41,560 bases of DNA from Propionibacteriaceae bacterium (GTDB lineage Bacteria > Actinomycetota > Actinomycetes > Propionibacteriales > Propionibacteriaceae): NCBI GenBank assembly GCA_009780915.1, contig WQZD01000023.1:1-41560 (forward strand), read 5' to 3'. Positions 17,589-25,696 of this stretch are shown piece by piece. The translations under genes and the position numbers were made by a program. Numbering within the stretch: position 1 is the stretch's first letter; each line of letters starts with the position of its first letter. The notes beneath the pieces are model-generated. The model ran no database searches. It was not told the origin of the DNA and worked only from the letters and a program-made list of their open reading frames with translations.

Positions 17589-18091
17589 CGTCCCTCCCAG
17601 GGAAGGGTGGCCGACTCTCGCACCTGGATATGCACTCCGGGCAGGGCCGACGGCGCGTGTCCGGTGACGGTGACGGTCATCGCGCGGTCGGTCGAGTCGA
17701 CAGTGACGACCCAGTCTCCCCCGACGTCCCGGGCGAGCAAGATGTCGCGTGCCATGTCCTGGGCGGCGCCGACTCGCGCGCCCGACGCCGTGCCAGCGTT
17801 CACCGCGTCCTGGGCCGCCGCTTGCGCCACCGTCGACGAGAACACCCACAACGAGGCCTCCAAGATGGCGAAGACCACCGTCATGAACAACGGGATCATG
17901 ATCATCCCCTCGATCGAGACCGAGCCGGTGGACGAGGGGCGCGCGCGTGGAGAGGCGCCCGGTGGGGACGAGTCGCGGGGTGGGGACGAGCCGCCCGAGT
18001 GGGACGAGCCGCCCGGAGGGGATGAGCCATCCGAGTGGGACGAACCACCCGGAGGGGACGAACCCCCCGCCCCGCCCATGGCGAGGATCAT
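17585..18091 (-). CDS. tadE: TadE-like pseudopilin with Gly-Ser-Pro repeat leader
   Basis: This 168-residue protein starts at an ATG overlapping the pilin gene stop (ATGA). Residues 58-90 (SVSIEGMIMIPLFMTVVFAILEASLWVF) are a TadE transmembrane/prepilin helix with the typical Glu, preceded by Gly. The odd part is the leader: residues 9-48 are repeats of GGSSPPGGSSHS, unlike the short basic leaders usual for TadE. If a prepilin peptidase cuts before SVSIE, the whole repeat stays in the cytoplasm. The tail (95-168) is a small soluble domain (AAQDAVNAGTASGARVG...). A second ATG at 18079 is possible. Confidence 0.78.
   Translation of the reverse strand: MILAMGGAGGSSPPGGSSHSDGSSPPGGSSHSGGSSPPRDSSPPGASPRARPSSTGSVSIEGMIMIPLFMTVVFAILEASLWVFSSTVAQAAAQDAVNAGTASGARVGAAQDMARDILLARDVGGDWVVTVDSTDRAMTVTVTGHAPSALPGVHIQVRESATLPWEGR
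17948..18067 (-). repeat. In-frame 36-bp tandem repeats in the tadE-like leader
   Basis: Two full copies and one partial copy of a 36-bp unit encode GGSSPPGGSSHS, DGSSPPGGSSHS and GGSSPP, ending in RDSSPPGASP. The unit length equals that of the repeats in the tadA gene of the same operon, though the sequence is unrelated. Length variation between strains is likely. Confidence 0.85.
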
Positions 18092-18273
18092 GACGCGATC
18101 AGCTCGGTGGAGTGGCTGGTCACGTACATCGTGATGGCGGTGACGACGATGGCGGCGATGGCGATGACGGCCAGGGCCCAGATCACGTTCTCCATCGTGA
18201 CGGAGCCTTGCTCTGCCCGGCGAGATCGTCGTGCTCCGGCCTGCCCCCACCAGAGGGCGATCAGTTCGGACAT
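18088..18273 (-). CDS. flp: Flp-like pilin (short actinobacterial type)
   Basis: A 61-residue peptide with AAAGGAAACACA before the ATG. A charged leader with basic patch (QAGARRSRRAEQGS) ends at a prepilin-like site, QG|SVTMENVIWALAVIAIAAIVVTAITMYV, with Glu at mature position 5 and a single hydrophobic helix. This is the normal build of Flp pilins and of the short DUF4244-type proteins of actinobacterial Tad loci. It would be the main pilus subunit or its closest relative here. It lies 31 bp after tadC and overlaps the tadE-like start. Confidence 0.78.
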   Translation of the reverse strand: MSELIALWWGQAGARRSRRAEQGSVTMENVIWALAVIAIAAIVVTAITMYVTSHSTELIAS

Positions 18274-18304
18274 TGTGTTTCCTTTCGATAGTCGTGCCGG
18301 GCGC

Positions 18305-19195
18305 TCATGGCAAGACGCCCGTCATGTTCAGCAGTGCCGGACCGATCAGGATGGCCAGGAACACGATCCCGAGCAGACTGACCGGCACGCTCATCTTCTC
18401 GTTGGTCTCGTTCGCCCGCGTCATGTCGGTGAGGAGGATCCCTTCGCGCATGCTGCGGGCCTTGGCCCTCAGGATCCGATAGACGCCCGCGCCCTCGGCG
18501 CCGGACAGCCGCATGATGTCGGCCACGTCGCACAGTTCCCCCACGTCCAACTCGGCGCCGAGCTCACGCAATCCGTCCCACCCGGTCAGCCCTGCCCAGG
18601 TGCTGCGATCCAGGCATTCGCGCAGGCGATGGAAGACCCAGGAGTCCCCCACGCCGGCGGCGGTGTCGAGGGCTTGTTTGGCGCCCGATCCGCAGGAGCG
18701 TTCCAGGGCGACCAGGTCGATGAAGCATGCCAGGGCACGGGTGAATTCGGCACGCGCCCCAGCCGCCTTCGCCCGTACGTCGAGGTCTGGCAGGAGGAAT
18801 CCCAGCGCTCCCACGGCGCAGGCGAGCAGGACGGGGACCGCCCACGGCACATGGACCCCCATCAGGATCAGGACGGTCACCGTCACACCCGGGAGGAGCA
18901 GCCCGATCAGGAAGCCCATGATCTTGCGGGCCAGAAACGCCGTGGGGGTCATCGACAGGAGGGCGAGGTCCTTGGTGGGCACGGGCCGTACTCCCTCGGG
19001 CAGCCGCGCCATGCCCCATGCCCCGACCGCTTCCCAGCCCTGGACCTCGTCCGGGCGTCCGGGGTCGATCACGGGGGCGAGCATCGCGAGGGACTCGGCG
19101 AGGTCCGCGTGGACGGGCGCCAGTCGGCTCACGAGCAGCCACAGGCCCAGCCCGGCCATGGCCCCGGCGAGCGCGATGATCTGGAATCCGGTCAT
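18305..19195 (-). CDS. tadC: TadC-like inner-membrane platform protein (T2SS F family)
   Basis: The 296-residue protein has hydrophobic helices at residues 1-23, ~88-112, ~115-135 and 270-292, and a cytoplasmic helical domain between (RAEFTRALACFIDLVALERSCGSGAKQALDTAA...). The order and the segment GAEGAGVYRILRAKARSMRE match T2SSF/TadC proteins. With TadB it forms the platform that couples TadA ATP hydrolysis to pilin extrusion. Its ATG overlaps the tadB stop (ATGA), showing translational coupling. Confidence 0.85.
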   Translation of the reverse strand: MTGFQIIALAGAMAGLGLWLLVSRLAPVHADLAESLAMLAPVIDPGRPDEVQGWEAVGAWGMARLPEGVRPVPTKDLALLSMTPTAFLARKIMGFLIGLLLPGVTVTVLILMGVHVPWAVPVLLACAVGALGFLLPDLDVRAKAAGARAEFTRALACFIDLVALERSCGSGAKQALDTAAGVGDSWVFHRLRECLDRSTWAGLTGWDGLRELGAELDVGELCDVADIMRLSGAEGAGVYRILRAKARSMREGILLTDMTRANETNEKMSVPVSLLGIVFLAILIGPALLNMTGVLP

Positions 19196-20034
19196 GACGC
19201 CCCCTGTTTGGCCTTGTCACCCAGGAATCTCAGGGGCGGTGGCCCTGCGGCCACTTTCTTCATCCACGCCAGGACGACCCCGTACGCCCCCAGGAGGACG
19301 AGCAGGATCAGTTGTCCCATCCCCGATTTGTAGGGCGCGACGTAGTCGCCGGTGAAGAACAAGCCGGCGAGCACGACGGCGGTGATGATCGTGACCCAGC
19401 GGGCGGTGGTACGGGGCTTGGCGGCGTCGGCCTCGACCTGGCGGCGGGCGCGGATGTCGAGGGCCACCGACTCCGCCAGCCCCTCCAGGATGGTGGCCAG
19501 GCCGTCCCCGCGCCGCTGCGCCCCCAGCAACAGGTTGGCGGCGATGATGTCGCCCGTGGGGTCGTCCAGATCGTCGGCGAAGGCCCGGATGGCGGCTTGT
19601 GTCGTCCATCGGGCCCTCAGGCGGGCCACCAGGCGCGACACCTCCGGTTTCAGAGGGGCCGGGGTGGAGCGCCATGTCCCGACGAGGGCCTGTTCGATCC
19701 CGGCGCCCGCGGTCAGGATCCCGGACAGGGACCGGGTCCACTCCTCCATGGCCTCCAGTTTGGCGATGTCGACGCCCCGGTCGGTCGTGCCGATCAGGTA
19801 CGGGAGCCCGATGCCGATCACGGGCAGGACCACCACGGCGACGACCCAACCCGTCGTCAGGGCCACCACCAGGCCCACGGCGACCAAGGCCGCGCCGATG
19901 GTCCACGGCGAACGCCAATCCAGGCGGGGCCACCGAACGTGGATGCGTCGGCGTGGCGCTTTCCGGGCGCCGCCGACGATCAGCCACACGCCGCAGCCGA
20001 CGAGGACTCCCAAGCATGCGATGATCACGGCCAT
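19192..20034 (-). CDS. tadB: TadB-like inner-membrane platform protein (T2SS F family)
   Basis: The 280-residue protein has two N-terminal helices (IIACLGVLVGCGVWLIV; IGAALVAVGLVVAL...), a cytoplasmic T2SSF domain (AMEEWTRSLSGILTAGAGIEQAL...RRQVEADAAKPRTTARWVT) and two C-terminal helices (TIITAVVLAGLFF; LILLVLLGAYGVVLAW). This is the standard TadB layout. The ATG at 20034 lies inside the tadA coding end, a 10-bp overlap. It pairs with TadC downstream. Confidence 0.87.
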   Translation of the reverse strand: MAVIIACLGVLVGCGVWLIVGGARKAPRRRIHVRWPRLDWRSPWTIGAALVAVGLVVALTTGWVVAVVVLPVIGIGLPYLIGTTDRGVDIAKLEAMEEWTRSLSGILTAGAGIEQALVGTWRSTPAPLKPEVSRLVARLRARWTTQAAIRAFADDLDDPTGDIIAANLLLGAQRRGDGLATILEGLAESVALDIRARRQVEADAAKPRTTARWVTIITAVVLAGLFFTGDYVAPYKSGMGQLILLVLLGAYGVVLAWMKKVAAGPPPLRFLGDKAKQGAS

Positions 20035-22793
20035 GACAGGTTCCACATCTCTTCCATGGGGTCGAAGACGTCGAGGTACCCGTCGGGGCAGGTCTCCATT
20101 CCCGCCAAGGTCTCCCCGGGCAAGGTGGAGAACAACCGTGTCGTGGCGTACCCCCGCACAGAGTCGCTGGGCTCCAGGGCCAGGATCTCTTTCACCCAGC
20201 GCTGTCGGCGGAACTCGCCCGAGCGGGTACGGTAGGTCCTCATCTCCATGTGGACGATGAAGTCGATGTCCTCGGCGATGGCGCGGGTGGCGTACTGGCT
20301 TGTCACATGGGGGCCGGCCTCCATCGCGCAGGTGATCAGCTTGCGGATGGCCCCCTCGGCCGAGTGGGAGTGCGTGGTCGACAGGGACCCCGATCCGGAC
20401 TGCATGGCTTTGAGCATGGCCAGGATCTCGCGTCCGCGTACCTCCCCCACGATCTGGCGGGAGAGGTTGAAGCGGAAGGAGTCGTACAGGGCGTCGTCGA
20501 GCAGGAACTCCCCCGCGCGGCGTCCGTTGGCGTCGGTCTCGCCCGAGCCGGGACGGGCTTCCCAGGCGTGGACGATGTGGTGGCGCTCGGGCATCAGGTG
20601 GAGGTGCAGTTCGTACTCCGTCTCGAACGTGCCGATGACCTCGTCCGGCGGGATGGCCGAGCACAGAGCTCTCATGAGGGTCGTTTTCCCGGCGCCCTGG
20701 GCGCCGGACACCACGATGGAGGCGCGGCGGCGCACCGCTTCGGTGAGGAACCGGGACATCTGCAGACTCACGCATCGGCGATCGAACATGTCGGCGATGG
20801 TGACCTCTTGGAGGCGGTGGCGACGGATGACGACCGACGGACGCGGAGTGACCCATGCGGCGGCGGCCAGGCGCGCGCCCGAGTCCAGACGCAGGTGAAG
20901 CCGGGGTTCGGCGGGCGAGAAGGAGCGCTCGTTCACTTCGGAGCGCGATGCGATGAAGCTGAGGAAGTCCACGAGCTCCTGGTCGGAGTCCGCGACGGGC
21001 GGGCCGGGGCGTATCCGACCGTCGGAGGTCTCCAGCCACACGTTGTCCGCGCCCGAGATGACGATGTTCTCGATGGTCTCGTCGTCGACGAGGGCCTGCA
21101 GGCGTCCGAGCCGGAACAGGGCGTCGAAGACCGCCTGCCCCATGCGGGCCTGGTACGCCGGGTCCCAGGGGCTCAGCCCCTGGGCGATGGACGAGGACGC
21201 GCGCTCGTCCAACAGATCGGCGATGATGGCCCGGCCCAGACTCTGTTGATGGTCGGCGTCCAGGCGGTCCGAGCCGATCCGGTTGCTCATCCGGGTGGAC
21301 GCGCTGCCGCGCATGGCGGCGACGATCTCCCAGTCGATGGGGGTCTGTGTGGCCCAGGGGATGTCGGTGAGGGCGTCTGTGGTGGCGACCACGGGGAGTG
21401 CGGCGACCACGGGGAGGGGGTCGGCCGTGGGGGGTGCGGGTGGTGTGGGGAACGCGGGTCGTGTTGGTGGTGCTGGGGGTGTGGGGAACGTGGGTCGTGT
21501 TGGTGGTTTAGCGGGTGCGGGGAGCGCTGGTGCTGCTGGTGGTGTGGCGGGCTCGGGGAACGTGGGTCGTGTTGGCGGGGCTGGCGGGGTTGGTGGTGCG
21601 GGGGGTGGTGTCGGCGAGGTGTGGGCATGCGACTGTGTCTGGTGGTCTTCGACGGCGACGCGGTGGGGGTCGAGGTGGGACAGGTCCCACGTCCGCCCAG
21701 AGGTCGTGGATGCGAAGAGCGGAAGGGCGCCCAGGGGATCCTCCGGCGGGGCCAGGACCTGATCGGGCGTACGGGCGGCAGGCTGTCGTTCTACATCGGG
21801 ATGTGGTGTGGCCGGTGGTGGGAGTGGTGTGGCCACTGGGGTGGGCGCTGGTCCACAGATGGGCAGAGGCACGGGGGTGGGCGCAGATGTGGGGGGAAGC
21901 AGGGGTGCGGGGGGCTTCATGGGTCCAAGGGTGGTCGCGGGGTTATTGGACGGTCGGGTTTCAGACACGGGTGGAGTCCCAGGTATGGTCGCTGACCCAA
22001 GGGCCGTGCCAGTGTCAGTGGCCGCTACGTCTCCGCGTGTCGACATATCTCTATGGGCGAGACGGGCCTCAAGGAGCGGCATATCCGCAGGGAGGGAGGT
22101 GGGTGGCGGGATGGGGACAGCCGTACGCATGTGTGCTGTGCCGACGGACGCCGTACCCGTCATCGGGGGATGGGACGGTGCTGGGTGAGGCGGGCCAGCC
22201 GTGTCCGTGAGTGCGGGGAACTGTGTGGGATCAGGGCTCGTCGGCACGAGTGCGGACAGAGGCAAATGCGCTGTGAAGATGAGCCCCGGCTGCGGCGCGG
22301 ACGTGGGTGTGGCAATCGCGGAAGGGTTGGCAGCCCCTGGTCTGGCGGCGATCACCGGAGGGACCACGACCAGGGATGGGTCGACAACCGCCGGGGGGAC
22401 GACGACCGAAGGCGGGTCGACAGCCGCCGAGGGGATCACGGCTAAGGAGGGGTCGACAGCAGCCGGGGGGATCACGGCTAAGGAGGGGTCGACAGCAGCC
22501 GGAGGGATCACGACTAAGGGCGGGTCGACAGCCGCCGGGGGGACGACGACCGAAGGCGGGTCGACAGCCGCCGGAGGGACTACTACCAAAGGCGGGTCGA
22601 CAACCACCGGCGATACCGGGACAACCGGCTGGTCGACCGCCGGGACCCCCGTACCGTCCCCCTCCGACGTGAAACTAGTTTCAGCAATGTCCACCCGCGT
22701 GTCTGCTGGCTCGGGAGACATGCGCACGGGAAGCCCTGGCGTCAACCAGGGCGGGGACAGGGGGTCCTGAGGATGTTGGGGGAAGATGTTCAT
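20025..22793 (-). CDS. tadA: TadA/CpaF-type pilus ATPase with long Pro-rich repeat extension
   Basis: This 922-residue protein starts at an ATG coupled (ATGA) to the tadZ-like stop. The C-terminal ~435 residues (from ~485) are a CpaF-type secretion ATPase: the N-terminal domain (GQAVFDALFRLGRLQALVDDETIENIVISG), Walker A SGAQGAGKTTL (K703), the Asp box region FETEYELHL, Walker B-like QIVGEVRGREILAML, and the His box STTHSHSAEGAI. It would power pilin assembly at the inner membrane. The first ~485 residues are low-complexity Pro/Ala/Val/Thr: eight 12-residue repeats at 53-148, and PPAPPTRPTFPTPPAPP runs around 410-470. Known CpaF proteins are about 400-500 residues, so the extension roughly doubles it. 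The sequence upstream of 22793 in this frame is shadow of tadZ. Confidence 0.93.
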   Translation of the reverse strand: MNIFPQHPQDPLSPPWLTPGLPVRMSPEPADTRVDIAETSFTSEGDGTGVPAVDQPVVPVSPVVVDPPLVVVPPAAVDPPSVVVPPAAVDPPLVVIPPAAVDPSLAVIPPAAVDPSLAVIPSAAVDPPSVVVPPAVVDPSLVVVPPVIAARPGAANPSAIATPTSAPQPGLIFTAHLPLSALVPTSPDPTQFPALTDTAGPPHPAPSHPPMTGTASVGTAHMRTAVPIPPPTSLPADMPLLEARLAHRDMSTRGDVAATDTGTALGSATIPGTPPVSETRPSNNPATTLGPMKPPAPLLPPTSAPTPVPLPICGPAPTPVATPLPPPATPHPDVERQPAARTPDQVLAPPEDPLGALPLFASTTSGRTWDLSHLDPHRVAVEDHQTQSHAHTSPTPPPAPPTPPAPPTRPTFPEPATPPAAPALPAPAKPPTRPTFPTPPAPPTRPAFPTPPAPPTADPLPVVAALPVVATTDALTDIPWATQTPIDWEIVAAMRGSASTRMSNRIGSDRLDADHQQSLGRAIIADLLDERASSSIAQGLSPWDPAYQARMGQAVFDALFRLGRLQALVDDETIENIVISGADNVWLETSDGRIRPGPPVADSDQELVDFLSFIASRSEVNERSFSPAEPRLHLRLDSGARLAAAAWVTPRPSVVIRRHRLQEVTIADMFDRRCVSLQMSRFLTEAVRRRASIVVSGAQGAGKTTLMRALCSAIPPDEVIGTFETEYELHLHLMPERHHIVHAWEARPGSGETDANGRRAGEFLLDDALYDSFRFNLSRQIVGEVRGREILAMLKAMQSGSGSLSTTHSHSAEGAIRKLITCAMEAGPHVTSQYATRAIAEDIDFIVHMEMRTYRTRSGEFRRQRWVKEILALEPSDSVRGYATTRLFSTLPGETLAGMETCPDGYLDVFDPMEEMWNLSWP
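22350..22637 (-). repeat. Eight in-frame 36-bp tandem repeats in tadA
   Basis: GTCGAC recurs every 36 bp at eight positions (tcgac at 22381, 22417, 22453, 22489, 22525, 22561, 22597 and 22633), defining eight units of 12 codons with consensus VDPPLVVVPPAA. The two middle units around 22453-22524 are the most alike, suggesting recent copying. A second, looser Pro repeat lies at 21420-21620. Confidence 0.92.
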
Positions 22794-23563
22794 GATTGCT
22801 CTTTCGGGGCCAGATGTCGATCGACGTCGCTGATCATCTCGCGTACCTTCTGCCCGCAGGCGACGAGGTCTTTCTGCAGGCGAGAGGCGCGTGCCCGAGT
22901 CGCGCCCACGGAGTAGACCGCGGCGCCGCGCGGGTCCACGCCGAGGCTGGCGACCACGGGCAGCCCCAAGACCGAGGAGACTTCCCGTACGCTGTACGGA
23001 CGCCCGTCGCCGACGGCCACCACTGTCCACGGGGCCGACTCTGGGCGCAGGTCGCGGTCCGCGGCCGCCCTCTCGGCCCACTGTCTGGCCGCGGCCAGGG
23101 AGGGAAGATCCGTGCGGGTGACCAGGACGACCAGGTCCGCCGTCTGGAGTAGATGATGGGCGAAGGACTCCATGCCCAGACGTCCGGCGTCGATCAAGAC
23201 GTCCGTCTCGCTCGACTCGAGCGCCCGCCACACCCACGCCAGTGGTTCCCAGAGCTCCAGGGCGCTGTACGCCTGGGCGTGGGACCGCGGCCCGGGCAAG
23301 ACGGAGGCGTTGGTGCCCTGGATCCGGATCAGCGACTCGGGGAACTGCTCGGCCAGTCGTCCGCCGCGGTGGGCCATGAGCAGGTCCACGAGGGACAGGG
23401 ACGGCGCGGTGAACCCTCGGAAGTACCCCGCGAGCATCGACGAACCCCCCACGGGATCGGCTTCGACGGCGATGGCCTGTCGGGGCCACGTGCAGGACAA
23501 CCCGAGGGTCGTGGTGGTGACCCCGGGGGAGCCGCTCGCGGATGTGAAGACGATGATGGACAC
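22790..23563 (-). CDS. tadZ: TadZ/CpaE-like MinD/ParA family protein with degenerate P-loop
   Basis: The 257-residue protein begins MSIIVFTSASGSPGVTTTTLGLS, where a deviant Walker A (KGGxGKT/S) would be; here neither lysine is present. The rest fits the MinD/ParA fold: VAVEADPVGG in the position of the switch-I/Walker-type Asp, DVLIDAGRL (Walker B-like), and VVLVTRTDLPSLAAARQW. TadZ proteins help place Tad machines at the pole, and weak or lost ATP binding is known among them. It starts at a GTG 5 nt after the SAF gene stop, with GGGAG about 12 nt upstream. ATP hydrolysis seems unlikely; nucleotide binding is uncertain. Confidence 0.78.
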   Translation of the reverse strand: MSIIVFTSASGSPGVTTTTLGLSCTWPRQAIAVEADPVGGSSMLAGYFRGFTAPSLSLVDLLMAHRGGRLAEQFPESLIRIQGTNASVLPGPRSHAQAYSALELWEPLAWVWRALESSETDVLIDAGRLGMESFAHHLLQTADLVVLVTRTDLPSLAAARQWAERAAADRDLRPESAPWTVVAVGDGRPYSVREVSSVLGLPVVASLGVDPRGAAVYSVGATRARASRLQKDLVACGQKVREMISDVDRHLAPKEQS

Positions 23564-23568
23564 GGGCC

Positions 23569-24201
23569 TCAGCGCTCCCGTGAGGCGAGGACGAGAGCCA
23601 GCCGGTTGGACGCGGACAGGGCCGCCAACTGCGGAGCGTCCGCAGCCCCGACCAGCACCGTCGCGGTGATCATGGTGTTCCCCTGCGGCGCCGACAGGGA
23701 CACCAGCACCCCTGTGTACCCCAGGGGCGCGGTCGTCAGGTCGCTCCTCTCAGGAACCGCGACGAGAAGCACGCGGTCGCCGGGCAGCAAGCCGTCGTCC
23801 GGGTACTGCCCCGCCATGAGGGCGACGCCGATCTCCGCCTGCCCCACGACGGGACTGACCCTCTCTCCGACCGAGTCCTTCGTGAGGAAAGTGCCCGGGA
23901 CAAGGTCTGACGTGGCGTACTGGCCGACGATCTGGTTCAGGTGCGAGGAGGGGACGGGGGTCAGCAGGGGGTCGAAGCCCACATGGGCCGTCATTAGATC
24001 GGCACGGTGGATCTGCTCCCCCCGCGCCACCGGCGACACGATGACGATGACCTCCTGCGTCTGGCCGAGGTGGGAGTAGATGCCCACGGACGTCAGCGCG
24101 CCGGCCAGGACGAGGACGATTCCGGCGATGACCATCACGGGGTTGCGCTGCACATGCGGAGGCCGGTTCGCGGCCATGGGGGAGGATCGGCGAAGGCTCA
24201 T
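23569..24201 (-). CDS. cpaB: CpaB/RcpC-like SAF-domain pilus protein
   Basis: The 210-residue protein has one N-terminal membrane helix (VMVIAGIVLVLAGALTSVGIY, ~22-42) followed by a SAF domain: VIVIVSPVARGEQIHRADLMTAHVGFD and LVPGTFLTKDSVG. The layout is that of Flp pilus assembly CpaB proteins, which sit at the outer face of the membrane and may bind wall material. It is the second gene of the tad operon, 18 bp after the preceding stop. Confidence 0.82.
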   Translation of the reverse strand: MSLRRSSPMAANRPPHVQRNPVMVIAGIVLVLAGALTSVGIYSHLGQTQEVIVIVSPVARGEQIHRADLMTAHVGFDPLLTPVPSSHLNQIVGQYATSDLVPGTFLTKDSVGERVSPVVGQAEIGVALMAGQYPDDGLLPGDRVLLVAVPERSDLTTAPLGYTGVLVSLSAPQGNTMITATVLVGAADAPQLAALSASNRLALVLASRER

Positions 24202-24219
24202 GTCGTGTCCTTGTCTTGC

Positions 24220-24699
24220 TCAACGTCCCTGGAGGACCACAGCCGAGGCTGTTCCTCGTATGGGCAACTGGTCGATGGCGATGATGGTCAGGATTTTGGT
24301 CCTGTACGTGCCGGACGTCCGAATGACGAGGGTGTCGTCCACGAGCTGCACTGTCCCGGTCATACCCTGGGCTGACAAGCACTGATACGCGGACGCGACG
24401 GCGTTGAGCGCAGTGATCGCCCCTAAGGGGACCCCCTGTGCGCTCTCGCGCGCGCAGTGGCCGGCCCGGTCCCTCAGGTCCTGCTCGGCCAGAGCCTGCC
24501 CAGAGAAATCCACGCCGATCCCCACGCAGATGAGGGCAGCCAGGCTGGCCAGCGGCGTCATCGCCACGATCCTCCCGGCCTCGCGGACGCGGACACGACC
24601 CCACCTGCGGGCGTGCGGGCGCTCGCGGTCGCCGATCAGCGCGACTCCGTCACGGACTACCGCGCCCCGTGGCGCCCGTCCAGAACCAAGAAACGTCAT
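24220..24699 (-). CDS. Membrane protein of the tad operon, TadG-like (uncertain)
   Basis: The 159-residue protein has a basic N-terminus, one hydrophobic segment (AMTPLASLAALICVGIGVDFSG, ~46-67) and an extracytoplasmic tail with ALAEQDLRDRAGHCARES right after the helix, a layout like TadG/TadE accessory proteins (helix, then Asp/Ala-rich amphipathic segment). Two Cys (GHCARE, YQCLSA) may form a disulfide. No defined family is recognised. The start at 24699 is weakly supported; GTG codons nearer the helix are possible. It is the first gene of the tad operon. Confidence 0.65.
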   Translation of the reverse strand: MTFLGSGRAPRGAVVRDGVALIGDRERPHARRWGRVRVREAGRIVAMTPLASLAALICVGIGVDFSGQALAEQDLRDRAGHCARESAQGVPLGAITALNAVASAYQCLSAQGMTGTVQLVDDTLVIRTSGTYRTKILTIIAIDQLPIRGTASAVVLQGR

Positions 24700-24705
24700 A
24701 CAGTA

Positions 24706-24711
24706 AGACTG
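24706..24711 (-). promoter_or_regulatory. Possible -10 for the tad operon
   Basis: CAGTCT on the minus strand ends 6 nt before the ATG at 24699, without a Shine-Dalgarno, matching the leaderless geometry seen elsewhere in the window. An overlapping TACTGT abuts the ATG. The 115 bp up to the ABC ATPase stop at 24815 holds no other evident signal. Confidence 0.3.
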
Positions 24712-24814
24712 GCGAACCCGCAAGACCCTATGGGAGTTTTCCACAAGGGACTTTTGAACACCGGCTGTGGGTCGCTGGGCCGGGGCACGGATTCTGGCGG
24801 GGAGCCCCGACGGC

Positions 24815-25696
24815 TCACCCGGCGCCGACGACGCGGCTGGCTCGGGTGCTGGGGGGCGCAGGCAGGGTATGGGTGGCGCCGGTGATCGCCGCCACGATGT
24901 CCTCGTACGTGACGTACGACATGGGCGACTCGCCCACGATCCGGCCGTGGCGCATGACGACCACACGGTCCGCGATGGCCTGGACGTCGGCGAGGTTGTG
25001 GCTGATGAAGACGATGGCATGGCCGAGTCCGCGCATGCGGGTGATCAGGTCCAGCACCTCCCCGGTCTGGGTGACGGACAGGGAGGAGGTGGGTTCGTCG
25101 AGGACGACGATCCTCGGCTTGGCCAAGAGGGCTCGGGCTATCGCGACGGATTGGCGTTGCCCTGCCGAGAGGTTCGCCACGGGGTATCGTACAGACGGGA
25201 TCCGCGCGCCGATGTCGTCCAGGATCGCCCGGGCCGCGTTCTCCATCTCCTCGCTGTGCAGGATGAACGCCCGCTTCAACTCGTGCCCGAGGAACATGTT
25301 GGCGGCCACGTCGAGATTGTCGGCGAGCGCCAGGTCCTGGAAGACGGTCGCGATGCCCAGACGGGCGGCCGCCGAGGGGGAGTTGATCGTCACGTCCGCG
25401 CCGTCGGAGAGGATCCGTCCTGATGTCGGGCGATGGACTCCGGCCATGACTTTCGCCAAGGTCGATTTCCCGGCGGCGTTCTCGCCCACGATGGCCACGA
25501 TCTCGTGGCGTCGGACCTCGAAGTCGATGTCCTCCAGGGCTTGGACTCCCCCGAAGCTCAGACACACTTGGCGCAGGCAGAGAGCGGGCGCGCGTGACGC
25601 CTGCGCCGCCAGGACGGGCGCGTGGAGGGACGGGATGTGCCCGCGCTCCGCCAAGACGGGCTCCCGGGCGTGGGTGGTCAGGACTTCGTCAATCAT
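24815..25696 (-). CDS. Single-domain sugar ABC transporter ATPase (FrcA-like)
   Basis: This 293-residue protein carries one ABC domain: Walker A GENAAGKST (Ala where GENGAGKST is usual), Q-loop TVFQDLALADNLDVAANMFLG, signature NLSAGQRQSVAIARALL, Walker B RIVVLDEPTSSLS, and switch His in VFISHNLADVQ. The 'FQDLALADNLDVAANMFLG' wording is that of the ribose/fructose/xylose (CUT2) importers, and one ABC domain of this size matches FrcA, not the usual 500-residue CUT2 ATPase. An extra ~35-residue N-terminus precedes the domain. The ATG overlaps the ROK gene stop by 8 bp. No permease or binding protein is in its own operon. Confidence 0.85.
   Translation of the reverse strand: MIDEVLTTHAREPVLAERGHIPSLHAPVLAAQASRAPALCLRQVCLSFGGVQALEDIDFEVRRHEIVAIVGENAAGKSTLAKVMAGVHRPTSGRILSDGADVTINSPSAAARLGIATVFQDLALADNLDVAANMFLGHELKRAFILHSEEMENAARAILDDIGARIPSVRYPVANLSAGQRQSVAIARALLAKPRIVVLDEPTSSLSVTQTGEVLDLITRMRGLGHAIVFISHNLADVQAIADRVVVMRHGRIVGESPMSYVTYEDIVAAITGATHTLPAPPSTRASRVVGAG

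Noticed and set aside
22350-22637. Regular 36-bp repeats considered as a CRISPR array
   Set aside because: The units are contiguous with no unique spacers, stay in frame, and encode the TadA extension.
22794-23489. Upstream extension of the TadA frame to 23489
   Set aside because: It lies out of frame within the tadZ-like gene and reads as shadow; the ATG at 22793 is coupled to the tadZ stop.
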